Shown here piece by piece: positions 1-5,354 of a stretch of DNA of 5,354 nt. Under the pieces are notes generated by a model. That model was not told the DNA's origin and made no database searches. It worked only from the letters and a program-made list of their open reading frames with translations. Within the stretch, counting starts at the first letter, position 1; each line of letters opens with the position of its first letter. This stretch comes from Acidobacteriota bacterium. GTDB taxonomy: Bacteria; Acidobacteriota; Vicinamibacteria; Vicinamibacterales; JAFNAJ01. The position numbers were made by a program, and so were the translations under genes. The stretch lies in NCBI GenBank assembly GCA_017860085.1, contig JAFNAJ010000215.1, positions 1-5,354 on the forward strand, in the 5' to 3' direction.

Positions 1-19
1 CCCACCAACGGACACCAAG

Positions 20-1306
20 ATGCCCGATACGCTGACCATCACCGACAACCGCACCGGCAAGCAGTACGAGATCCCCGTCAAGGACGGCGCCATCCGCGCG
101 ATGGACCTCCGGCAAATCAGGACATCGCCCGACGACTTCGGCCTCATGACGTACGATCCAGCCTTCATGAATACGGCTTCGTGCCGAAGCCGGGTCACGT
201 TCATCGACGGCGACAAGGGAATCCTGCGCTACCGCGGGTACCCCATCGAGCAACTGGCCGAGCAGAGCGACTATCTCGAGACCGCTTACCTCATTCTGTT
301 TGGTGAACTGCCGACGGAGGTCGAGTACCAGGCGTGGAAGCGCGACATCACGCTTCACACCATGCTCCACGAGAACATCAAGAAGTTCATGGAGGGCTTC
401 AATTACGACGCCCACCCCATGGGGATTTTCCTGAGCACCGTGGGCGCCCTCTCGACCTTCTACCCCGACGCCAAGGACATCGGCGACGAGGTCTCACGGC
501 GCATGCAGGCGGTCCGGCTGATTGCCAAGGTGCCGACCATCGCCGCGTATGCCTTCCGGCACCTCATGGGGCGGCCCTACGTCTACCCGGACAACGACCT
601 GAGCTTCAGCGGCAACTTCCTGAACATGCTGTTCAAGATGGCCGAAGCCAAGTACGAGCCGAGTCCCGTCCTGGCTCACGCGCTGGACGTGCTCTTCATC
701 CTCCACGCCGACCACGAGCAGAACTGCAGCGCCAACGCCATGCGTGCCATCGGCAGCTCGCACGTCGATCCCTACTCGGCGCTGGCGGGCGCGGCCGCCG
801 CGCTCTACGGGCCGTTGCACGGCGGCGCCAACGAGGCGGTCCTCAAGATGCTTCATGAGATCGGGCATGTCGCGAACGTGCCCACGTTCATCGAGAAGGT
901 GAAGCACGGCGAAGACCGCCTGATGGGCTTCGGGCACCGCGTCTACAAGTCGTACGATCCTCGGGCTCGGATCATCAAGAAGGCCGCCGACGACGTCTTT
1001 GCGGTGACCGGGCGCAACCCGCTGCTCGACATCGCCCTGGAGCTCGAGCGGATCGCACTCGAAGACGAGTACTTCGTGTCGCGCAAGCTGTACCCGAACG
1101 TCGACTTCTACTCGGGCCTCATCTACCAGGCGCTGGGTTTCCCGATGGAGATGTTCCCAGTGCTCTTCGCCATCCCACGCACGTCGGGATGGGTGGCTCA
1201 GTGGATGGAGATGCTCACCGACCCGGAGCAGAAGATCGCGCGACCGCGGCAAATCTACGTGGGATACGACATCCGGAACTTCGTGCCGCGCGCCAAGCGC
1301 GGGTGA
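20..1306 (+). CDS. gltA: Citrate synthase (type II, GltA-like)
   Basis: This 428-residue protein condenses oxaloacetate with acetyl-CoA to citrate, the entry step of the TCA cycle, in the cytoplasm. The family signature GFGHRVYKSYDPRAR lies at about residues 303-317. The catalytic triad is present: H267 in PLHGGANE, H306 in GFGHRVY and D362 in VDFYSG. Oxaloacetate-binding residues are also visible, including H229 in LHADHEQN and R387 in IPRTSGW. The near one-to-one match with E. coli GltA numbering and the N-terminal extension before the YRGYPIEQLA motif (residues 71-80) point to the hexameric type II class; NADH control is possible but cannot be read here. The ATG at 20 has a GGA 7 nt upstream and gives the usual family length. 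It is convergent with the phosphatase gene, and its promoter lies outside the window. No defect was seen. Confidence 0.97.
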   Translation: MPDTLTITDNRTGKQYEIPVKDGAIRAMDLRQIRTSPDDFGLMTYDPAFMNTASCRSRVTFIDGDKGILRYRGYPIEQLAEQSDYLETAYLILFGELPTEVEYQAWKRDITLHTMLHENIKKFMEGFNYDAHPMGIFLSTVGALSTFYPDAKDIGDEVSRRMQAVRLIAKVPTIAAYAFRHLMGRPYVYPDNDLSFSGNFLNMLFKMAEAKYEPSPVLAHALDVLFILHADHEQNCSANAMRAIGSSHVDPYSALAGAAAALYGPLHGGANEAVLKMLHEIGHVANVPTFIEKVKHGEDRLMGFGHRVYKSYDPRARIIKKAADDVFAVTGRNPLLDIALELERIALEDEYFVSRKLYPNVDFYSGLIYQALGFPMEMFPVLFAIPRTSGWVAQWMEMLTDPEQKIARPRQIYVGYDIRNFVPRAKRG

Positions 1307-1309
1307 CTG

Positions 1310-1338
1310 GTCGGGCCGGCCTGTACGACCGGCCCGAC
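1310..1338. terminator. Perfect inverted repeat between convergent genes, candidate bidirectional terminator
   Basis: The arms GTCGGGCCGG (1310-1319) and CCGGCCCGAC (1329-1338) are perfect 10-bp reverse complements around a 9-nt loop. The hairpin begins 3 nt after the gltA stop codon and lies 29 bp from the stop of the opposing phosphatase gene. Neither side has a T-run, so it is not a classical intrinsic terminator. It may still pause polymerase, protect 3' ends, or assist factor-dependent termination on both strands. Position and symmetry are seen directly; function is inferred. Confidence 0.55.
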
Positions 1339-1367
1339 TCCGAACCTCGCTTGGCCGCTCCGGCGGC

Positions 1368-2978
1368 TTATCCCCGATACCGAATCACAAGCGCGGTGAC
1401 GTCGTCACTCTGTGGCGCGCCGTGGGTGAAGGTCCGAACGTTCTCGAGCAAGGCGTCGAGCAATGCCTCCGGCTTGTCGTCCTTGTGCCCCTCGACGACG
1501 TCGATGATCCGCTGCTCGCCGTACTCTTCGCCGGCAGCGCTGAGGGCCTCGGAGACGCCATCGCTGAACACGATGACCCAGTCGCCGGGATCCAGCCGGA
1601 CGGTCTCCTCCGCGAACGGCAGACCTTCGAAGAGCCCGAGGATCGGCCCCCCGGCTTCGAGTCGCTTGACCTGGGTCTTCGTCACCAGCAGGGGCGGGTT
1701 GTGACCGGCGTTGCAGTAGAGCAACCGGCCATCCTGGGCCAGCTGGCCGTACGCAACCGTGACGAACCGGTTCTCGATCGCTCGGCGGAACAGCGCTTCG
1801 TTCACCCGGCTGATTGTCGCCGCAGGGCCCGTCGGCGACGCGGTCTGGGCCGCGAGAATCCCCTGGACGAGCGCGCTCATGAGCGCTGCCGGCGGCCCCT
1901 TGCCCGCGACGTCGCCGAGCGCGAACGAGAACGCCCCGTTCGACAAGTCGGCGTAGTCGAAGAAGTCGCCGCCGATCGATCGACACGGCAGCGTGGTCGC
2001 GGCCGCCTCGAAGTGCGCCCGGGCGTGCGTCTTGCGCGGCATCAGGGCCAGCTGAATCTCGGCCGCGATGCGAATCTCCTGGTCGAGCTTGGCCTTCTCG
2101 ATCGTCTCGCGGTAGAGCCTGGCGTTCTCGATCGCGATGGCAGCCTCTGTCGCCAACGTCTCGAGCGCCGACCGCGTTGCGCTGCCTTGCAGCGACCCGC
2201 GCTCGCGGCTGTCGAGATAGAGCACGCCGATCCGCTCCTCGTCGTGCGCCGGCCCCTCGGCCTTGTCCAGGTAACGCACGATGCCCAGGGGCACGCACAA
2301 GACGTTGCGGATGCCCAGGGCCACGGTGCCCATGTGCGCGTTGGCGAGATCGCCGTCGAGCAGGTCCGCTTCGATGCGCGGCTTCCCTGTGTCGAACACT
2401 TCTTCCGGGATCTTGCGGCTGGTCTCGAACCCACGTCCTGGCAGGGTGATGCGGCCGCGTGCCCGCGCCAGCTTGAACTCCAGCTTCGGCTCCTCGCCCT
2501 TCAGCATGATGAAGCCGCGCTCGGCACCGCTGACCTCGATGGCCGAGTCGAGCACGAGCGCCAGCACGTCGTCGAGGACGCGGCCGGAGCCGAGGGCGCG
2601 CAGTCCCTCGAGCAGCGCCGCGACGTGGCGCAGGTCGCCGATGGCCGTCGCCGTGGCCGGCTCGGCGGCCGTGTCCATGTCGCCGACCAGGAAGACCAGG
2701 TCGGCCCCGCCTCCTCGCCCGAGCCGGATACGGTCGCCGTGTACGAGGATGCGCTCGCTGACCTGCTCGCCGTTGACGAAGCTGCCGTAGCGCGACCCAC
2801 GGTCGCGGAGCACGAAGTTCGAGCCGTCGTGCACGATCTCGGCGTGGTCGCGCGAGACCTCGCTGCCCGCCAGCCGGAGGTCGTTGTTCTCGCGTCGCCC
2901 GATCGTGAACTCGGGCTTGCTCATCACAACGGTCCGCTGGCCGACGGTGTCGGTCACCTCTATGCGCGCGTGGGCCAT
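1368..2978 (-). CDS. FHA-GAF-PP2C (RsbU/SpoIIE-type) serine phosphatase
   Basis: This 536-residue cytoplasmic protein has three parts. An FHA domain (about 5-97) shows G27-R28, S42-R43-D-H45 and N69-G70, the residues that read phosphothreonine peptides. A GAF-like domain spans about 115-287. A helical linker (about 285-312, with IQLALMPRK) leads to a PP2C phosphatase domain (about 320-535). Metal-binding acidic residues are in place: D338 in GGDFFDY, D356 in LGDVAGKG, D473 in FSDGVSEA and D525-D526 in SDDVTAL; the family GHNPP motif is at 425-429. Known relatives dephosphorylate anti-anti-sigma (STAS) proteins; no such partner is encoded here. The ATG at 2978 was chosen because AGGGA lies 7 nt upstream and the FHA domain starts at once. 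The frame stays open for 76 more codons upstream, but that stretch overlaps the preceding gene and reads as Arg/Ser/Cys-rich shadow. It follows the zinc-ribbon gene by 46 bp and is probably co-transcribed with it. The GAF ligand is unknown. Confidence 0.93.
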   Translation of the reverse strand: MAHARIEVTDTVGQRTVVMSKPEFTIGRRENNDLRLAGSEVSRDHAEIVHDGSNFVLRDRGSRYGSFVNGEQVSERILVHGDRIRLGRGGGADLVFLVGDMDTAAEPATATAIGDLRHVAALLEGLRALGSGRVLDDVLALVLDSAIEVSGAERGFIMLKGEEPKLEFKLARARGRITLPGRGFETSRKIPEEVFDTGKPRIEADLLDGDLANAHMGTVALGIRNVLCVPLGIVRYLDKAEGPAHDEERIGVLYLDSRERGSLQGSATRSALETLATEAAIAIENARLYRETIEKAKLDQEIRIAAEIQLALMPRKTHARAHFEAAATTLPCRSIGGDFFDYADLSNGAFSFALGDVAGKGPPAALMSALVQGILAAQTASPTGPAATISRVNEALFRRAIENRFVTVAYGQLAQDGRLLYCNAGHNPPLLVTKTQVKRLEAGGPILGLFEGLPFAEETVRLDPGDWVIVFSDGVSEALSAAGEEYGEQRIIDVVEGHKDDKPEALLDALLENVRTFTHGAPQSDDVTALVIRYRG

Positions 2979-2985
2979 GCACTCA

Positions 2986-2990
2986 TCCCT
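2986..2990 (-). promoter_or_regulatory. Ribosome binding site of the FHA-GAF-PP2C gene
   Basis: On the minus strand AGGGA precedes the ATG at 2978 by 7 nt, which is good Shine-Dalgarno spacing. It decides the start against the longer upstream open frame. Confidence 0.7.
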
Positions 2991-3024
2991 GAAATGAACA
3001 CCTAAGTGTAGACCAGAACGGCAG

Positions 3025-3315
3025 TCACCGGCGGCCAGGGCCGCCGCGACGCCGCCACAGCACGACGACGAGCAGGACCGCGGCGAACGCGGACAGTCCG
3101 TACGCCAACTCTCTCGGGAGCTGCTCGGTCTGCGCCTGGCCCATGAACAGTCCCGCGACGAGCAACAGGACGAGCACCGCACCGGCCAGCAGGACACCCG
3201 GACCACGTTCGGTCGCCGACGGCGGCTTCCGGCGCGGCTCGCTGGTTGCCTTTCCGCACCGGAAACAGATGAGCGCCTTGTCGGCGATCTCGGTGCCGCA
3301 GTGTCTGCAGATCAT
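3025..3315 (-). CDS. Small zinc-ribbon protein with two membrane segments
   Basis: This 96-residue protein of unknown specific function opens with a four-cysteine zinc ribbon, C3-x2-C6-x10-C17-x2-C20 (CRHCG and CFRCG). A basic, proline-rich linker (about 22-40) follows, then two hydrophobic segments at about 41-58 and 70-87, and an Arg/Gly-rich tail. The likely topology puts the ribbon and the basic tail in the cytoplasm with a short loop outside (inference from charge). The ATG at 3315 is preferred because AGGA sits 9 nt upstream and the ribbon begins at residue 3. A GTG at 3342 would add nine residues (the sequence GGPGYYR and flanks) without a better ribosome site. It is the first gene of a two-gene unit with the FHA-GAF-PP2C phosphatase, so it may anchor or tune that signalling protein. 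Proteins with this layout are common and usually annotated only as zinc-ribbon domain-containing. Confidence 0.82.
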   Translation of the reverse strand: MICRHCGTEIADKALICFRCGKATSEPRRKPPSATERGPGVLLAGAVLVLLLVAGLFMGQAQTEQLPRELAYGLSAFAAVLLVVVLWRRRGGPGRR

Positions 3316-3398
3316 GCGATAGTATCCTGGCCCCCCGGGCACGTGCCGCGGCCGCCCAACGAACTTCGCAGTCTACCAATCACGGCGCATCGGCTGCA
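3316..3398. promoter_or_regulatory. Divergent intergenic region, presumed to hold both promoters
   Basis: These 83 bp separate the divergent zinc-ribbon and rhomboid-like genes, so promoters for both are expected in or near it. I see no convincing -35/-10 pair on either strand. A perfect 10-bp palindrome, GGCACGTGCC, lies at 3338-3347 and could be an operator, although such palindromes occur by chance in GC-rich DNA. The minus-strand ribosome site AGGA is at 3325-3328. The plus-strand gene has no clear Shine-Dalgarno sequence. Confidence 0.45.
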
Positions 3399-4064
3399 AT
3401 GCTCCCGCTTCGCGACATCATCCCGACGCGTACGGCACCGTGGGTCAGCCTCAGCATTGCCGCCAGCCTCCTCGTCGTGTTTCTCGTCGAGCGGTTCTCG
3501 TCCGCGGAGACGCTGCGGGCCTTCTTCTGGACGGCCGGCGTGGTGCCGTCCTTCGCGTCGTGGCCCACAATGATCAGCGCGGTCTTCATTCACGCCGGCT
3601 GGCTGCAGGTGGTCAGCAACGTCGCCTGCCTCGCGCTCTTCGGCGAGGCGGTCGAGGACCGGCTCGGCCACGGCCGTTTCCTGCTGCTTTTCTATCTGGC
3701 TGGCAGCGTCGGCAACCTGGTCCACGTCGTCATCGCCCCGCACAGCCTCACGCCGATGGTTGGCAGCGGCGGCGCCGTCGCAGGGGTCCTTGCCGGCCAC
3801 TTGACGCTCTTCCCCCACTCGCGCGTGCTCACCTGGATCCCCGTGCCGGGAGCCGCCCGGGTGGATGAAGTTCCGGCTGGCTACTTCCTCGCCGGGTGGC
3901 TGGCCGTGCAACTGCTGGGCGCCGGGGAGCTGAGCGTCATGACGCTCGCGGGCGCGCTGGGCACGTCGCCGTGGGCGCTGCTGGGCGGGTTCGCGGCCGG
4001 CCTCGTGGCCACCCTCGCGCTTCGGCGGCGGGACCGCGAAGCCGTGGACTGGTGGCACCCCTGA
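3399..4064 (+). CDS. Rhomboid-family membrane protein, probably catalytically inactive
   Basis: This 221-residue integral membrane protein has about six hydrophobic segments (near 15-31, 59-82, 93-115, 119-137, 161-176 and 190-208). It keeps many features of bacterial rhomboid intramembrane proteases: the PLRDIIPT start (3-10), FIHAGWL (63-69), N74, the FGEAVEDRLGHGRF stretch (81-94) and a closing RRR...W. Active rhomboids cut membrane proteins with a Ser-His dyad, Ser in GASGA of TM4 and His in a WAH-x-x-GF motif of TM6. Here the Ser motif reads G122-S-G-G-A126, so glycine G124 occupies the serine position, and TM6 reads W192-A-L-L-G-G-F, so L194 replaces the histidine. The usual second histidine of the H-x5(-H)-x3-N region is Q70. 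It is therefore probably a pseudo-protease that binds or traffics membrane proteins. S123, one residue off, is the only nearby serine. The ATG is the only plausible start, and its ribosome site is weak. It is convergent with the caspase-like gene, 9 bp away. Confidence 0.88.
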   Translation: MLPLRDIIPTRTAPWVSLSIAASLLVVFLVERFSSAETLRAFFWTAGVVPSFASWPTMISAVFIHAGWLQVVSNVACLALFGEAVEDRLGHGRFLLLFYLAGSVGNLVHVVIAPHSLTPMVGSGGAVAGVLAGHLTLFPHSRVLTWIPVPGAARVDEVPAGYFLAGWLAVQLLGAGELSVMTLAGALGTSPWALLGGFAAGLVATLALRRRDREAVDWWHP

Positions 4065-4081
4065 GGGGCGCGGTCAGCCCC
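4065..4081. terminator. Short hairpin at the convergent 3' ends, weak terminator candidate
   Basis: GGGGC (4065-4069) and GCCCC (4077-4081) form a 5-bp stem around a 7-nt loop that contains the stop codon of the minus-strand gene. An overlapping CCCC-TGA-GGGG alternative exists at 4058-4068. There is no T-run. Only 9 bp separate the two stop codons, so transcripts from both sides probably overlap. Function is uncertain. Confidence 0.25.
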
Positions 4082-5060
4082 GGTTCCTGAGCCGCTGCGA
4101 GAGCCGCGCCAGCTCGATGAGGAGGCGCTCGAGTTCGCGCTCGTAGTCGGCTGGCGGCATGAAGCCCTTCTTCCGTCTCACTTCGTCGATCTGTCGTTCG
4201 ATCGCGTCGCGACGCGCCACGAGTTCCGACACGGCGGGATCGGTCGAGCGCGACTCGTCGGGGTCGGGATCCAGGAAGAGCCGGCTTGCGACCGCACCAT
4301 CAGGGCCGAGCTCGCCAGCGGGTTGGCCGACGCCGTCGCCGTTGTCGTCGAGAGCCGCCCGCTCGGTGGCGAGCGTGCCACGCTGCTCGTACCAGCGCGT
4401 CGCACGCGTGGCTGCGAAGGTGAATGCCTCCCCGATGGAGATGCGCCCATTCTTGTCGAGGTCGCTGGCGTCGTCGCCAAACGCCTGGCTGAAGAACTCC
4501 CCGAACACCGTGTCGAAGCGCTGAGCGGCCGAACTGGTGGCCGTGACGACCACTCGCCTCGGCCCGGTTAGACGCTGCAGGAACGGGAAGCTCGCACCCG
4601 TCGTGTTCACGACCACGACGGTGCCACGAATCGGCTCGAGCAGGGCACGCCACTCCCCTGCCTCGAGATCGGGGCCGACGAGGTTGAACTTGGCGTCAAC
4701 GCCGTCGAACGTCCCATGCCCGAGCAGCACCACGAGCACCACGTCACGTGCGCCGACGGCCGACGCGAGCCCCTCGAGGGCGTCCCGCACGTGTTCGCGC
4801 GTTGCCAGGCTGCGGGTCGCCGCATCGGCCGCATCGTGCAGCACCGTGATGTGCTCGCGGGGCACCCGCATTCGATCGACCAGCGAATGGACGAGCGCCT
4901 CGCGCCAGCGCACGTGGTTCGCTGCGGACTCCGCACCGCCATCGGCACCCGAGACAATGAGCACGAAGCGGCGCGAGGCGTCACCGGAGGCCGCACCGGC
5001 AGCGAGCACGAGCAGCACGACAGCGAGCGATGCCGCGACGATCGGCCTGGCCGCCCTCAC
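4074..5060 (-). CDS. Exported caspase/C13-like fold protein lacking the catalytic cysteine, with EF-hand loop
   Basis: This 328-residue protein begins with a signal peptide: R2 and R5, a hydrophobic core at 7-21 and an AGA-AS cleavage region near 21-25. The next part (about 31-265) resembles caspase-like or legumain (C13) folds: a strand FVLIVSG (32-38), then VVLVVLLGHGTFDG (107-120) with the dyad-type His H115. The strand that should end in the catalytic Cys reads VVVVNTTGAS (148-157). No cysteine occurs anywhere in the protein, so thiol protease activity is excluded if the gene is read correctly. A canonical EF-hand loop lies at 200-211 (D200, D202, N204, G205, I207, E211), and DDNGDG at 238-243 is a second likely calcium-binding segment. 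The charged C-terminus (about 276-325) looks like a coiled coil. GTG at 5060 was chosen because it overlaps the upstream stop as GTGA and has GGGGA 5 nt before it; ATG at 5072 is the alternative (332 residues). The precise function is unknown. Confidence 0.8.
   Translation of the reverse strand: MRAARPIVAASLAVVLLVLAAGAASGDASRRFVLIVSGADGGAESAANHVRWREALVHSLVDRMRVPREHITVLHDAADAATRSLATREHVRDALEGLASAVGARDVVLVVLLGHGTFDGVDAKFNLVGPDLEAGEWRALLEPIRGTVVVVNTTGASFPFLQRLTGPRRVVVTATSSAAQRFDTVFGEFFSQAFGDDASDLDKNGRISIGEAFTFAATRATRWYEQRGTLATERAALDDNGDGVGQPAGELGPDGAVASRLFLDPDPDESRSTDPAVSELVARRDAIERQIDEVRRKKGFMPPADYERELERLLIELARLSQRLRNRG
5057..5060 (-). promoter_or_regulatory. GTGA stop/start overlap (translational coupling)
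   Basis: On the minus strand the bases GTGA contain both the TGA stop of the upstream membrane-protein gene and the GTG start proposed for the caspase-like gene. GGGGA at 5066-5070 lies 5 nt upstream as ribosome site. This arrangement favours reinitiation by the same ribosomes and supports the GTG start over the ATG at 5072, which lacks a good ribosome site. Confidence 0.6.
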
Positions 5061-5354
5061 CGCAATCCCCATCGACGCCGAAGCGCCCATTCGAGACAGA
5101 GCAACGCGAGCAAGGCACCAAACACCCAGACGTTGTGCCAGAGATCGACGGGCGCCTGTCGCGCGCCGTCGGTTGCCCGCGTTCCGAAGAACGTGGCGAG
5201 CGAGCGCAACTCGGACGGAGCTGCCAGTCGCCCGCCCGACGCCTGAGCTACACGGCTCAACACCGCGTCGTTCCGCCTGGGGTCGCGCATCTCGCGGTCG
5301 ATGGCTCCCGCCAGCATCCACGCCTCGCCATGCCCCACCGCTGTGCCGCGACGA
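5057..5354 (-). CDS. C-terminal part of a membrane protein, cut by the window edge
   Basis: About 98 codons are visible, reading in from the right edge without a stop, so the gene starts outside the window. The visible part holds a soluble segment with EMRDPRRNDAVLSRVAQASGGR-like helix content, then one hydrophobic segment (VWVFGALLALLCLEW) and a basic tail ALRRRWGLR, which should sit in the cytoplasm. As I recall, similar C-termini close large VWA or glutamine-amidotransferase-like membrane proteins in operons with MoxR ATPases and DUF58 proteins in Acidobacteriota and Planctomycetes; the missing N-terminus prevents confirmation. An in-frame GTG at 5338 could be mistaken for a start, but the frame stays open to the edge and the segment looks like a C-terminal end. 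Its TGA overlaps the GTG of the next gene, so the two are co-translated. Confidence 0.72.
   Translation of the reverse strand, partial: RRGTAVGHGEAWMLAGAIDREMRDPRRNDAVLSRVAQASGGRLAAPSELRSLATFFGTRATDGARQAPVDLWHNVWVFGALLALLCLEWALRRRWGLR

Noticed and set aside
494..1252. Minus-strand frame of 252 codons opposite gltA
   Set aside because: It lies wholly within the citrate synthase gene on the other strand and shows no domain or ribosome site.
2281..2320. Repeated ATGCCCAGGG at 2281-2290 and 2311-2320
   Set aside because: Both copies are in coding sequence and encode Leu-Gly-Ile in the GAF domain. A 10-bp direct repeat here is most simply codon usage.
1405..2982. Second minus-strand frame (525 codons) inside the phosphatase gene
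   Set aside because: It overlaps the real gene almost fully in another frame and gives an Arg/Ala/Gly-rich low-complexity product, a GC-skew shadow.
1422..3005. Long plus-strand open frame (527 codons) opposite the phosphatase gene
   Set aside because: It is antisense to a gene with unmistakable FHA and PP2C motifs. Its translation is Arg/Asp/Val-rich with no recognisable domain, as expected of the complementary strand of GC-rich coding DNA.
2979..3206. N-terminal extension of the phosphatase up to 3206
   Set aside because: The extra 76 codons overlap the zinc-ribbon gene in another frame and encode Ser/Arg/Cys-rich sequence with no domain. The ATG at 2978 has its own ribosome site.
3312..4058. 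Minus-strand frame of 248 codons opposite the rhomboid-like gene
   Set aside because: It is antisense to a gene with clear rhomboid motifs, and the product is an Arg/Glu/His-rich shadow.
4716..5246. Plus-strand frame of 176 codons opposite the caspase-like and membrane-protein genes
   Set aside because: It runs across two coupled minus-strand genes with better support and encodes a His/Arg-rich sequence with no domain.
5061..5321. N-terminal extension of the caspase-like protein up to 5321
   Set aside because: It overlaps the end of the upstream membrane-protein gene and would bury the signal peptide behind about 87 Arg-rich residues.

Overview
The window is GC-rich (roughly two thirds G+C by eye), densely coded bacterial chromosomal DNA. 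It has six protein genes: five complete and one cut by the right edge. No RNA gene, insertion sequence, CRISPR array or phage gene is visible. The best guess for the source is an Acidobacteriota-type soil bacterium, perhaps Vicinamibacteria-like. That guess rests on three gene types remembered from such genomes: an FHA-GAF-PP2C phosphatase, a rhomboid with the PLRD...PT start, and an exported caspase-like protein behind a membrane protein ending in a WALRRRWGLR-type tail. No search was possible, so the assignment is tentative.

Layout. (1) 20-1306, plus strand: citrate synthase gltA, complete with all catalytic residues. (2) 1307-1367: convergent spacer holding a perfect 10-bp inverted repeat that could end transcription from both sides. 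(3) 3315-1368, minus strand: a two-gene unit, first a 96-residue zinc-ribbon membrane protein, then a 536-residue FHA-GAF-PP2C phosphatase of the RsbU/SpoIIE type. (4) 3316-3398: short divergent intergenic region. (5) 3399-4064, plus strand: a rhomboid-family membrane protein whose catalytic serine and histidine positions are both substituted. (6) 5354-4074, minus strand: the C-terminal end of a membrane protein, coupled by a GTGA stop/start overlap to an exported caspase/C13-like protein that has no cysteine but carries an EF-hand loop.

How the genes relate. gltA is central metabolism with no evident link to its neighbours. The zinc-ribbon and phosphatase genes form a probable signalling unit in which a PP2C phosphatase is controlled by phosphopeptide (FHA) and small-molecule or protein (GAF) inputs. 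Its STAS-type substrate is not in this window. The last two minus-strand genes are the tail of a larger operon extending beyond the right edge.

The most notable point is that two adjacent convergent genes encode protease-fold proteins that both appear catalytically dead: a pseudo-rhomboid and a cysteine-free caspase-like protein. Whether they are functionally linked cannot be told from the sequence.
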